From positions 17,098,589 to 17,162,588 of the forward strand of contig CM072888.1 in the NCBI GenBank assembly GCA_037013685.1: 64,000 nucleotides of DNA, read 5' to 3'. The DNA comes from Acridotheres tristis. Lineage: Eukaryota; Chordata; Aves; Passeriformes; Sturnidae. Position 1 is the first letter of the stretch, and every line of letters starts with the position of its first letter. The notes under the pieces were generated by a model, which ran no database searches, was not told the origin of the DNA, and saw nothing but the letters and a program-made list of their open reading frames with translations. Of this stretch, positions 1-13,100 are shown in pieces. The position numbers were made by a program, and so were the translations under genes.

Positions 1-3000
1 GACCTTTGCCAGCAGATATGTGGAGCTTATTTTGTGCTGTTAAGGATGAAAGGTGATACATTTTGGGTACCACTCACATTTACAGACACTAAGTAATACT
101 TATAGCAGTAAGTGTAGAAAGACATTTAATGCAAGGAGAGAAAACATCACTGTAAATCATTGAGGGCATTGCTGTTTCTCTTTGGTCAAGTGGGAATTTG
201 GGTTTGTGTGCATGACTGTTGTATGCAGAAGAGTCACAGACTCCACAAATAAGGCATTTTTCCCCAAAGCCTGGGTGAAGGGTTTTAATTTTACTAGAGG
301 TCACTTTTTGTTTCGAACAACTTCTGTTTCCAGAAGAACTGTTCCAGAAGTGGGCTTATCTTTGATGAAATGTTTTGTCAATGTTGTGCTTGTAGAGATG
401 GCTCTGATGATGTAGGTCATAGCCATCCCCTCTGTTTTGCTATTCCACAGATTAATACAGTGTGCTGCACACAGAATGTGCAGGGGCTGTGTATATCACC
501 CTAATAGACAGTGTTTGCAAAAGTTATAATTCACAAAGGCAGTCACAGCAATGAATTAAGTGCTCTTGGCATTTTGGAAAGAAAGCCCATTTGAAATCCA
601 GCTGCTTGCCAGCTGTGGCTATTCATAGCAATTATTACATTGGTTACTTTTTTCACTCCATCTTTTCATTTTAAAAGTGTAATGAATGATTTTATTGCCA
701 TCTTAAAAGTCTATTTATAATCCATTCATCTTGTGATGAACATGTGTATCCGATTCTCGACCTCTGTTTAATACTCTACAAAGTAGTGTTGCTTACTTTA
801 AAGTTTTCTTGGCACACTTGTGAGACAATCACATTTCTTAACAGCTTGAGTGACCTTAACTTTCACTCCTATACTACTAGGGTGTGAGTTTTAATCAGGA
901 TTTAATATATAACTAGGATTTTTTTTTCTCCTCTATGATTTTAGTCATCCCTTCCTTTCATTTCTCTTGGCTAGCAATATCTAGGGAATGACTGGTGATG
1001 CTTGGAGGCACGGCAATATGGGCAGGATTTTGTTAATTGATTCTTTAAGGTACCCACTGCAGTTTTCTTTGCCTATGTGCACGAAATAAGGCATCTGATG
1101 GCCATATGGTCGTGACACTGTTGTTTTAAACCTGTTTGCTCTGGCAGCTGCAATTGCAGTGACCACTTGACTGCAGCACCACATTTTTCAGCTTGTATTC
1201 TCATCTGTCCTGCTGTGGCATTTTTGCTCAGAGTGACTTTGCCCAGAGCTGATGATGGAAGCAGTCTCAGTCACTGCCATGCTGCTGGCAAGCCTGGAGC
1301 CTAGTTGAAGGAGCAGCAGAGGTTAAATGTCTTAGGTGGCCAAGGTTTAGATTCTTGGCACATGGTTGTGGCAATGGGCATTAAAATTTCAGGTATTTTT
1401 GGTCTTATGCTCATGTATTGGCTGTGATCACCCTTCTTAGCTGCCCTGTCCCAGCTTCATGCTCAGAAACTGGGAGATTTGGGCATGTGACCTTGTTGTT
1501 CTAAGATGATAAGATTCTTGATGGGCTGTATCTGTATTTGTAATCCCATCCACTTCTAAGCTCGCTCTGCTGTCCTCTAATTTTCATTAAAATTATTATT
1601 CTGTCAAGCCTCTCTGGATATAAAGGTGAAGATTCATCCCAAAAAAACCAAGCCTCTGTGCTGTGGCCTGGCATCTTCAAGACAAAGCCCATGGTCTATG
1701 ACTGGGTACTGTATTTCCTGACCTACTGGGCAGCACTCTGTGGGCAGGGTGAGGAACGTGGTGGAGGAGCGGCTGGATTTTTTTCTGTAAGTCCCTCTTT
1801 GGAGGGGCATGCCTGATGCTGCTGCTGGTATCAGCCTGCCAGCCTGGGTGTCTGAACAGGGGGCTTTAGCAATCCCCCTCCAGGCATGGCTAAACTGCAA
1901 TAGTTTGGAGGTGGCACTTGCTCCAATGAAAACAAACCATAGGCTGTGGGCCCTGGCCAGTGGAGGTTCATGCCTGAGAACACTGGCTCTGATTTTTATA
2001 AGCTCCTTTTTCATAATTCTCTACCTCAGAAATAAGAGAATTGCATGCAAACACAGGCAGTAATTGAAGGGGGCAAGAGAAAAAAATGAAGCTAAATGAT
2101 TTATGACAGGGAGGGTTTGAGGAACAGGAAAGGGATCTTAATCGGGAAGTCAGAATCGTATCTGTGCCTTGTGTGAGGGTATTCTTTTCTGTTTGAGGAC
2201 AGTGGGTAAGACTGAAAGCTGACCTCACAATCTGAGCCTTTCTACGCACTAGAAGATCTAGAAAAATATGGCATATATCCATTTTTGCCCTCTTGGGTCC
2301 CCAATTTCCTTTTCCATTTACTGTTGTGATATATTCAGCAGAGAAAGCTTCAAGCATTCCAAAACATTATCGTCAACTGTACTCAATAGATTTACTTTAT
2401 CTATTGGTAGCTAGGAGGAGGAGAAATGGCCTGCTAAGGGTAGTTCTAGGAATAAGAAGCTGAGAAAGTAAAAGAGAATTAATTGCATAAGACTTGGCAA
2501 AGAATTAATGGATTGAAAATAGAATTGCAAACGCTGGTGTGCATGCATACTACTAATACAAATAGCTGCTGCTTGAGTTCCTATGTGGTTGGAGTCATTA
2601 GCTTCGTGGAGAGTTACTTGCAGAATTATTTGCAGAGTTCTTTATCACTCCTTCTGCGTTTTTTTTCAGTCCTTCTGTGTCCTGGATGAGATTGGACCTC
2701 ATCTTGCACAGGCTTATGCCACTTCATCATGGTGATAAGTGTGGGAGTTGCCTGTTTGCAGTTAGTTAAAATGCAGGAATGAACATTGGTTTAATATATA
2801 ATTTAATGATTTTTTTACTCTCTATAAAGAGAGTATACTGTCTTTCAAAACCACACAGATTACCCCTTCTCCAAAACTGGTTCCCAGTATGAGTGGTATT
2901 TGCTGTCTTGAACTGAGATTACTCCTCATTTAAAATCCTGTTAGAAAAGCTTGAAGTGATTTTTTATTTATTCTGTATTTTCTAAAGGGTTTAAAATGCC

Positions 3001-5266
3001 TAAGTTTTTCAAGCTGTTACCTGATTTTATGGATTTCCAATACAGGAAATACAGACTTGATTTTTTGAAGAAAATTCTGTGTCTTGGGCGTTAAATGTGG
3101 CTAAAATGTTAATATGGCTAAAAATTCCATCTCCTCCAGACAGATAAATAGTTCCATCCAGGTTTAATCTATCTGTGATATTTTTGTCCAAAGCTTCTGT
3201 CCAGTACTTAGAAATCTGATCATAGGATCTAGAAATATTATTGTTTGGAAGGACTTTTGCACCTTGGAAAGTTTTGCTAGTAATTGTTGTAAAATGACCA
3301 TACCAGTTAGGAATACGGTTTTACTTTCTGATATGTAAAACACACCATGAAATTAATAACCAGACACAGTAGAGCAGTTCTTTTCATTACTTAAATGGGC
3401 TTAATTGGAGTTACAGCAAATTTAGATGGCATACTAGCAGCACTATATAAATTAGATATGGCTTCCCATGAATAATACAGCCGTTTTCCAGTTCCCCTTC
3501 TTCCTAATTTCATTCTTCTTCTTAAAAGAAGTTAACGTTTTTGTTACCTACTTAATACAAATGATATTTTACTCTTAGGAAGGAAATAATAGAAGAATAA
3601 ATGGTGCCAAACTGTAAGACAACAATTAGAAAGTCACTAGGAGCAGCAGTGAAAGTCTTTTTTACTTTTGTGGTAAAATATGCCTTGAATTTGACTGTGG
3701 TTTCGGCATGACAAGAAACTGTAATGTGCTATGACCTGCTACATTTAGCAGACAATGGCAAGATTAAGAGTCACCAATAAAACCTTTTTGTTGATCTTTC
3801 TGCTCACCTCTGCTCTGTGACTGAACTAGAGGCACCTGAACATAGCCCCTCATCAGGGGCATGGGAGAAATCCTTTCCAAAGCAGTGACACAGCTCCCGT
3901 ACCAACATTTACCAAATTATTCCATCGATGGTGAATAGGTGGTGGGCTGATCTCTGCCAGTAACTTTGAGAGAAAGGAGATATGCCCTTAAGGTCAGCTA
4001 AAATTTTTGCAGCTGGATGCAAGTGAGGTGGTTTCATAAGTGCTGCTCAATCAGCAGCAGCAGCAGATGGGAAGCCCGGGCTGCCAGTTCAGCTGATGGG
4101 GTGACTTTCACATGGAAAGACCACTGAACTAAACACACTCCTAGCAGCTGTTTGCTTAGACAGTGTCTTTAATAGATCATCCAGTATGCCTGAGCAGAGT
4201 GGCGCTCATTTTCCATGATAGAAAAAGCCCCTATTTTTCAGGCTTTATAAAGCCCATGAAGATGTTCCATTTTCTCTTATCCCTCATTGAAAGAATTGAA
4301 ACAATTCTTATGAAATAGGAAATCTTCCCTTAAAAGCTTTAATTTTTCCAAAAATGCTTTTTGAAAAAGAGGTGTCTGGAACAACTGGGTAATTTAACTT
4401 TTAATTTGTGCTTAATCTTTTATCCAGCTTCTCTAAAAGCAGTGGAAGATTTTTAGGACCCAAATGAGAATTAGGTTTGCAAAGCTTCTCATCTTTCACT
4501 GTAACTTGAATGTTTCTGTCTTTGAACCTTTTAAATATCCTCTCATAACAAAGATGCTGAGTAAGCATGTTCTTTCAGCTTGATTGAGGGCCAGATTTAA
4601 GGGTCAGAGTTATTTTTTAATGGCTGTTTTAGCATTTTTGGTACTTTCCAGTCTCATAGTTATTCAGAAGTGTGCATGAAATGGAAATGGCTTTGAATAT
4701 TTATCTTGCTTCCCTTTCTATTACTTGCCATGCTTTTTATAGGCTTAATTTTTCCTTCAGTATTTATGATACATTCTGCCTAACCTCAATTCTGAGTAGC
4801 AGTTGTAACTGAGACTTAATGAAGTTTTTTGATGGTGAATATAGATGCATTCAAATAAAACATTTTATTGTAACATATTCCAAAACTAGCCAGTGGTATT
4901 AATTGCAGTGTTAGAGATTCAAACAGCAAGGTGAATTTTTAGTTTGTATAGTCTCATGGTAAGAGTTAAGTAAATCACTGATAGAATAGAAACTAATGAA
5001 GTACCTGAATTCTCACCTCATGGCTGATTTGGCAAAAATTTTACATTTTCATTCTTATATTCAATTGAACTTATTTATGGATATTCTTTCTGGTGTAAAC
5101 TCAAAATTGTTCACAAATATTTTTAATGAATATTTCTAAGCATTTCCCTGATCTGTGAGTTTTCCTAGGCATTTGATTGCAAGTAATTGGCAATCAAAAT
5201 GCAAGCTGTGCTGATTCATTTTTATTAGGTACATCACTTACAGCAAGGTATTGTTTCTCTCCCCAG
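1..5266. other. Non-coding DNA, nothing recognised
   Basis: This AT-rich stretch has only short open frames (at most about 130 codons, several of them overlapping on opposite strands), and none reads like a known protein. No CpG island, strong paired splice sites around an open frame, or recognisable transposon was seen. The only small simple repeat is a (CAG)5 run at 4052-4066. If the candidate exon at 5267 is real, this stretch would be its upstream intron. Confidence 0.6.
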
Positions 5267-5333
5267 ATGGAGGTTCCAGTGCAGGAAAATATTAAAGCAG
5301 AGAACTCAAAGGGACTTAATAAAATGCTTACAG
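5267..5333 (+). CDS. Candidate internal coding exon (67 bp), unknown gene
   Basis: A strong pyrimidine-rich acceptor (TTTCTCTCCCCAG) ends at 5266, and a CAG|GTATGT donor begins at 5334. Read from the first base, the exon gives 22 open codons, beginning MEVPVQENIKAENSK and ending NKMLT, plus one extra base, so it leaves in phase 1. The peptide is charged and could be helical or coiled-coil. A second frame is also open across the exon, and the third is closed by a stop, so frame choice rests on phase compatibility with the exon at 59945. Joining the two would complete a GAG codon and read on as MLTEKNKYITEL. A 67-bp open stretch is common by chance, so the splice signals carry most of the weight. 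The gene is not recognised. Confidence 0.3.
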
Positions 5334-7095
5334 GTATGTTCCTCAGCACTTTACTGAGTCCAGAGTATAATGAGAGTAGCTCTTTAAAGCAAGTTTCTGC
5401 TATGCATAGTTAGTGTTTATGAGTTTAAAATACACTTTCTGTCTCTGTTTCTCTGATGTTAAATTAAAACTTGCTGCTTCCATAATATCCTTGCCAGGAA
5501 ATTCACTTGCCAGAAGTATCTATAGAGAGGGAGTAGAAAATGAATGTGAATGCAACCACAGCAAATGCTGGTGAGTGAATAGTCAGGGGAGCAGGAGGTG
5601 CAATTCCAGTCTAATTATGGTCTAAACAATGGATATCATCCATGAAACTGAAGGATTTAAAACAGAGGCCTTTTTATGTACATTATCAAGTCACCCAAAT
5701 ATGAATTGCTTCTGATATTTCTTGGTTTGTTTTTTTCCCCATATCTGTAGTCATATCTGTAGCAAGACAGATATTTATAGTTTCAGTTTCCTGTCCTTCC
5801 CATCAAAACAAGGAATTTTAAAAAGCAGTAGGATTGAATCAATTGTACACACACATATTGACAGATATGACCATCTTCCTTCCATGCTGCCTGGTTTTGT
5901 CATGTAATTTAAGGAATGTAATCCAGAGCACTGACAATGACATTTATCATGTAACAGTTTGAAAGACAGTTTGTCATACAGAGGGGCTCAGACCTCATTA
6001 AAATCTCATTCCCAGCCAGCATCTGGTGATAGAGGACTTGATACAGGTAAGGAAAGTTCATTGTAGGGTCAGAGCCTGAGGATGGGATGAAACTTCTTTT
6101 GACATCTGCCAGGGTGTTGTGACAAGACAAGGGCATGAGGTAGACCTTTTCTTCTGGACAGCAGAGGGTAGGATCTGCCCTGTAGGATCTGCTGATTTTA
6201 GACTTCTTCCCAGTGGAATGGCAGTTCAGGCTACTATTTCCAACTGATCATGGCAGTGACTTGCCTTGCTCCCTTAAAGCAACTTCATTTAGAATACTTC
6301 TAAAATTACTCTAATTTCAAGAATTGCTCGTGCACATGTGGGTTCAGTAAGCTTTAATATAACTGATGTGTTTAACTATATTAGTAATTTAGTCTTATTT
6401 TGGACTATGTTCTCAGTTATGACCTGTCTGATTTTTTACTACTGGTTATTTTGTGTATAGTGTGTGAAACATACATATTTTCATAACAACTGGAGATGTA
6501 TTTGTAGGAGTGTGAAGTTTCACTTGCAGAGTTTGAAATTGTAATCAGCAAACTGTTCTTTAATTTAGACAAAGCAAGCATATCAAACACAAATATTAAC
6601 CATTCTATCTTTCAGTGAATACTTTAATGTAATAACAAAAGATTTGGAAGTAAATCACCAAAGCTATAAAAGTCATATATGCATTTCCCATGCTGATCAT
6701 AACACAACTTGTTTACTAAGGAAGAGGAAAGACTTGCTTACCTGGCAGAAAGCAGGGGGAAATAGTTTCTCTTTGTCATTTACCATGTATGTCTGTGTGG
6801 GCTTTATAAAAACAAACACATCAAACATATCAAAATACCAGGTTTGCTTTCCAGTCAGTGTTACCTGGCAGAGGTACGAGGGTGGATTTTGATTCATCGT
6901 ATGAAAAACTCCAGACATACCTTCTTCAGTGCAAAGCATTCTGGTTTGGAACACAAATAGTTGTCACTGGCAAAAAATACCAAAATACAGATGGATGTGA
7001 ATCAGTGCAAGGACTTTACAACTCTGCAAGAACATGAAGGAGGGAAAGCCAGTGAGAATGGCAGTGGTTTTTTGCTAGGATTGGGAGGCAGTGGT
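5334..7095. other. Non-coding DNA, nothing firm
   Basis: This is intronic or intergenic sequence without a recognisable gene or transposon. One further segment with acceptor and donor (5498-5570) is treated under the findings as a weak exon candidate. Confidence 0.5.
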
Positions 7096-7190
7096 CTGGA
7101 CTCTCGGTTCTGCTATTGATCTGCTACATACAGACACATCATTTTCATTTTCTTAAATCAGCCACAGTATCTCAGGATTACAATGAGGCA
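7096..7190 (+). repeat. Possible MIR-like SINE fragment (decayed)
   Basis: The segment reads like a degraded MIR/CORE-SINE in the forward direction. A 'ggttctgctattgatctgc' stretch corresponds to the MIR 'ggctctgccactnacttgc' block, followed by a 'catcattttcattttctt' stretch where MIR carries its pyrimidine-rich 'cttaacctctctg' segment. The match is from memory and patchy, and the usual 'tgtgaccttgggcaag' core is lost. Such fragments are old, non-autonomous retroposons, usually without function. Confidence 0.3.
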
Positions 7191-10100
7191 GTAAGCTCAG
7201 TTGGTCCTGTGGGTGCCTTCTGAAATGGAAATTGAGGAAAGTAACCTTTGCTACAATGTGGGATAAGTGAAAATTAATCTGTGCTATCACACTTTGTTTT
7301 CTGCTTCTTTCTCCTGTGAAACACACCCCTAATTTTGAATAGTAGCAAAAAACACCCGTTGACTCTTCCTGGGTGTTGTGGGTTGATTAATAAAGTGGTT
7401 CTGAATAAGAGTTTCCTCTTCAGTCCTGAAGATTGTTATGTTTTCCTGTATTCCTGTGTCCTGGCAGTGGTCACACCTGGCTATGTATCATGGTAGAGCA
7501 ACCAGATCTTTATTCCGAAGTCAGAAAACTCTGTATGGCTCAAGGGTGGTGCTTGGGGGTTGCCAGCCTACTGCAAGCCTACCTCCCCAACTTGCTGCCC
7601 TGCTCTTTCCATCTACATCTATTTAGACCACTCAGTGTGGCTGTGCACTTAAAACTGTGATGTGTTTAAAGATTAGTCATTTGTATTAAGAAAATAAATT
7701 TTTAAAGAGCTTATTTTCAGTGAGGAGAGGAGCAGGGTGTGGAGGAGAGTTGAAGAGAGGAAGTGTAAGAAGTTTCCTGGGAAGATTCAGTTAAAATCTT
7801 AGTAGTATTTCAGATGTACTGGAGCAAGACTTGCCCTGGAAATTGCAGGGATTTAAGGAGCACAGTTTCTCTTGGATGCCCATTCCTTTAAGCGTGGTTT
7901 TAAGGGTTATTGTACACAAGTCAAGCAGTCTGCTAATGGTTGATGTTTTATGGATTGTTAATCCTTCCTGTGGTTTCACACATAAAAGGTTATGGCAGAA
8001 GCGCACAGATCCCCCAAAATTATGTCTTTTGGGGTCTCAGTAGGTGTCATGTCACAGTAGTCCGGAGCTCAGAATGGGCTAATTTCTCCTGGGAGCATTA
8101 CAGACTGTGTTGGTCTGTGTCGATTGTTTCTGAGCTGCTCCTTTTCTTACCACAGTACAAAGCTGACCCAGGAGTTCATGGCATGATGGCATGTACTAAA
8201 CCTTCCAACATCATATACTCAGTAACTCTACAAAGCAGTTGCTCAGCAGCAGCAAATGAAAATGGTCAGCTGGTGACTCAGCTCCACGCACACAAATTGT
8301 CATTGCATTAATCGCCATTATCTCTGAAAACCTGTCAACCTTCCCAGAAAATGGCTCTTGCAGAGGGCTTGGAGGGCCATCAAATTCAGCCTGTTTTAGA
8401 CAGCTTTTCTGTCTCACCTCTCTTGGTTCAACAGCAGAAGAGCTTTTAGGGCATTTGCAAGCCATGAAAGGGCAGAGGTTGTTATTCTGAGGCAGAAACA
8501 GGGTAATGAGTGACTTAGAAACCAGTAGAGGAGGAGGAGAGAGATCACATTTTCCATAGTGTGGGCCACAAATACAGAAGCTGTAAAGCAGTGGGAAATC
8601 AGTGTGAGACCTTTTGCCCCTTCACACCATGCCCTGCTGTCTCAAGCTTCTTCCTTAGTCACAAAGGAGCTGGCCCATAGCTAACAGTCTGCAGAGGTCA
8701 CCCCTCCACACCACTCAGCCCTTTCACTCTTTGACAGTCAAACTGGTATTTAGGTGAAGTTCACTTCAGCCTGTGAAACATGCACAAATAACCACAATTA
8801 GTGTATTAACCTGGCTGACCAGGTGGTAAAAGGCTCCATGCAATGCTGAATGCCTTCAGAAGAGACTGACTTGACTACAACTCAACATCCGGGAAGAATA
8901 ATGACAAAACCAAATAAGAGGAAGGCTTTCTCTAGACCAGGTTATAATTATGCTGCATACATCTTGGTGCCTCAGGATGCTAGGGAGTTGGCATTAGAGA
9001 AATTTATGTCAATGTGTGACCAGTAAACAGCATAGTCCCCACATAACCTCCTAATGAGAAGATTTTTAAACTGTACATGGCCATTATTAGGAGAAAATTC
9101 TCTTAAACACAGTAAGTGCCCACATCTACATTCTTAATCATCCACACTGGCTGTTGTCAGAGGTGGGATTCTGAGCAGGATATTTGGTCTAAATCTGTGT
9201 AGTTGTTTCCGTGTCTTTATGCAGTTTTTGATCCATCTGTGAGTTAAGACAGGGGTTCTACAGCTTGGTACTTTGTTGCTTAAGCCCAGAACTCTCTCAG
9301 GACAGAACTCTCTAATTGCTCAGTAGACTGGCTGTAGGCTGACTGGTGAGAGGTGAGTCAACTAATTTAAAGTAAATCACCTTCGAATTGTCTTCCCTGA
9401 TCTCCAAAGTGCATATCCTCTTGCCATTGTAGCAGGATCTTCATGTGAAAATGAAAACACAGAATTTTATCTGAAGCTTTAGTTCTTCCAGAGTACTTTA
9501 AAGCAGATACAATTTTATATTCACAACACAAAAACCTGATCCATTCTGTATTTCACTTGAGCATGTCATTTATTTTCAATCTCCCTCTGAGTAGAGAAAG
9601 GTACTATGATAATAAATGAAAACATAAATTCCCTTGAATTGCTATTCTTTTGCTTTTTATATTGCTGCTGAGATTTCTGCTGGCCTTGGTTTCTCTTCCT
9701 GACTGCTTCTGAGTCTATTAAGTGACATTTCTTAATGGTTCCAGTTGGTGTTTAGAAGAGGAGAAAATCCTCTCTCAAATCCAAGGGGTCGATGAGACTC
9801 TGAATCAGAATTTTTTCAAGACCAGATCCAATATGATACATCTGGCCAGAGCCAGTAAGAGAAAAGAGGCTTCTCTGCACAGCTAGTTACTTGGCATTCT
9901 TGCCCACACCTGCCAGGCATAAAGATCTGCTTCTGATTTGAAACAGCGACTTGAATTTTTTTTTAACTTTATTGCAGTTTGTCTTGCTGGGTTTCTTCTT
10001 CATGGACACAGTGGATACTTAAACATTGATGGGGACAAAGTGACTGATTCAATAGCTTGTGGACAACCAACAGGACTGCTTTCAGCTGCATTTGCTGTGC

Positions 10101-13100
10101 TATATGTTTTTCTTCTTTGTCTTTCATATCCCAAGAAGTTGCTTTGGTTATTCTGGAAAAGCATGTTTAGCTTGCATATTGCTTCAAATTTTTTCCATGA
10201 AAGTTCTTCATATCCTCTTGTTTGTGCAACAGAACCAAATGTCAGAGCCTAAGCGTTTGTGATGAAATACAATTTTTGTTTTCCAGACAGACCTGCCTGT
10301 GACATAAATGCTGGCAGCACGAAGCAACTGTTGTGACACGACTTGTCAGGAAAGTAAATCTGGGCCTTGGGCTTTCACCACTTTGGGCTCCTGGTGACAG
10401 CTGTCCAAGTGGCTGCTGCCTGACTGGTCTGCTTGTATCCATAAAACCTCACACCACTAACTCACAGCAAAGAGCCCTGACACCCAGTCAGTCCTGTAAC
10501 AAGACTATCACAGAATGAAGGCTTTTCAGATATGATCAGGTGCTGCTACATCTCTTCTTGATTTTCTCTGCTGTTCCAGTGAGCAGGGCTTTATTCTGGA
10601 CAAGGTAAATAGTGTGTTGCTGTCACAGCTTTTAGGGCTACTGTGAACAGAAAGAGCCAGCCTTAAATATTCAGTTCTTTCAGTGTGCAGTTGAGAATTT
10701 CCTTTAAAATGTCCTTTAAAGCAGTAACACAGCCCTGTTTACTTGTAGGTACTGAATGCAATGTATCAGTAGCCCGACTACTGACAAAGAAGTGCCTCTA
10801 ATATCTACCAGCAATTCTGTGTTGTTCCTGTAACCTACAGCATGGCAAGCAGGGGAGGTAAACAGGCTTGTGCCAGTGTTCAAGAAATAAGAGGGAAATA
10901 ATTATTTAATCAAGTGGATGTTTGGATTGGTTTGTTTTGTTGGGGTGTTTTTGGAAGCTGTGTTATGATTCCTCAAGTAAATTTGTAGATAAATGACTGT
11001 GCTCTTGCTGTTTGAGCTGCATGGAGGGAATCAAATGGCCATGGGTCATCCTTTCTCTGCAAAGCTGAGCCAATGATGTTGCAAGGAGTGTGAGTCCTTT
11101 GCCAGCCTCAGGAGATATGCTACAAGTCTTTAGACCAAAGAGTCATATTCTGAATTAAGGGATGGACCTGCATGCTCTTCATTTCTTAGCTGAAATTACT
11201 GAAATATTTCTACTGGTGAAAGATACTTTTCATATAATTGGGCAGCCCCTTGAGGGATAGCTCACTGTTGTAAATTCTGCTTATACATTTTAATTAATCC
11301 TTATTTCAATAGATTTCTACTAGGTCAACATATACTTAGTGAACAGTGAGAGGCCTCTATACAGTCTGCTGCTTTATGCAGTACTTTTGATTAGGCACGT
11401 AATTTCAATTACTGTTGATATGGCTTTATCAAAAAGCTCTTTTAAGTGTTTATCTTTTTTTTCAGCTTACAGATGCCAACAAAAGTAGTGTTGGCATTTT
11501 CATACCACTTGTAGCTACAGAAAAGCACAACTATTAAAAAAATAGTAAAAGAGCACTATGTACACCAAGGGTCAGATTTAAGACAGGGAGGTACCTACAT
11601 GTCCTATAGCCATATAATTCCTTCTCAGTGTCCGAATCAAACTCTCTAAGTCTTTTAAAAAGCCCTGGGCCGCTTAAGGCCAGCTTTTCAGCAGTATTCA
11701 TAAGAAAGCGTTGAGGGACTGTGAACTTTGGTCATTTCAGCATTAGAAGCTTCAAGATAGAGATATCTAGCTAGTGTGATTTTCAGAGGATTTTCATAAT
11801 ATGTGGTACTTAGGCATTTTTCAAAATTCTGCTGCTGTCTGTATCTGCATCTTTAAGCCCTTAAACACTTCCATAAATCCAGACCTAACATCTTTGCGCT
11901 GCATCTGAATATTAGACTTAGACATTAAAATTTTCCTGGTGAAACAAAATAAATGTCCTACTTCTCAGAAGTCAGCAGGAGTTAGTCAGAACTTCTGAAG
12001 GCCAGACTATGATTAGGAATGTGCTTAACACTCTGAGGTATGTTAGGTGAGGTTTGTTACTTAGTTTGCCTGCAATTAAACTTGCTTGCTTTGAGGGACT
12101 GCTGTTTACAGCATTTCATTGCACCTGAGCAAGTTAACTGCTACAACCCTGCTGCTGAAAAATGGCTTCTGGGTTGTTTTTTCCCCCCCTTTTTGTCTTT
12201 TCTTGTCTTTGGTGTTCTGAAATAATTCTGTCAGAACAAAGAACTGTGCAAGGGCATGCTGCTATGGGGAGAGAGGACAAAGATGTAGAGGGGATTTTGG
12301 TTGTCAGTAAGTTGGACAGTTTGTGCTGCCTGGCTTCACACTTGGCTTCAGTTTGCATAGTTACAGCATGAGATTTAGCCCTGCAGTGGAACCCCAGGTG
12401 GCTGAGGGCAAGGAGGTGCAACAGGGCCTGAATCCCACATTCATTAGGGAGAGGGCAAGGACTGTGCCCATGTGTTCAGGACTCTTTTGTCTCTTCCCAC
12501 TTCCCACTTTGAAAGCATCAGCTGGGGTGACTACAAGACTGGGAGGCATTTATGTATTATGTGATAAAGGGTCATGAGATTCTGGGGTTGTTAAACTGCT
12601 GGAGAAAAAAAATATGTGACTTCTTCCTGATAATGCAAGTGATGATAAGCCCCAGGGGATCATACCATTCTCTGATAGCAGCATTCAAGTTCCTTCCTCT
12701 GCTCTGAGGACATTTCATTTCAGGGATATAAGGATAGTAATAAAAGCTTTCTCCACACCTTCTTCCCAGAGCAATTCCCCAGTTCATAGCTGCCTGTCCA
12801 AAGCTACGTCAGTAATATTCCCGTATTCAGCCCAATAAAAATTTTGTCAAGAAAGCATAAAGTTTCTGTCAGATCTTTTCCATTAAAAATCACTTTTATA
12901 GCAGCAGGCTGTAACAAGCACACAGCTATGGAGTGAAAGTGTGAAATGATGAGAAATTTGGACAGTATTATCATCCAATGGGGAGTCAGTGGCAGGCCAC
13001 TTAGAATGCCTCCAGTGTATGGAGCGTGACAACCAGAATATTTTTCACAACAGATTATAATGTAAGAAATTTATTGCAGATCTCAGAGGGGAATAACCCA

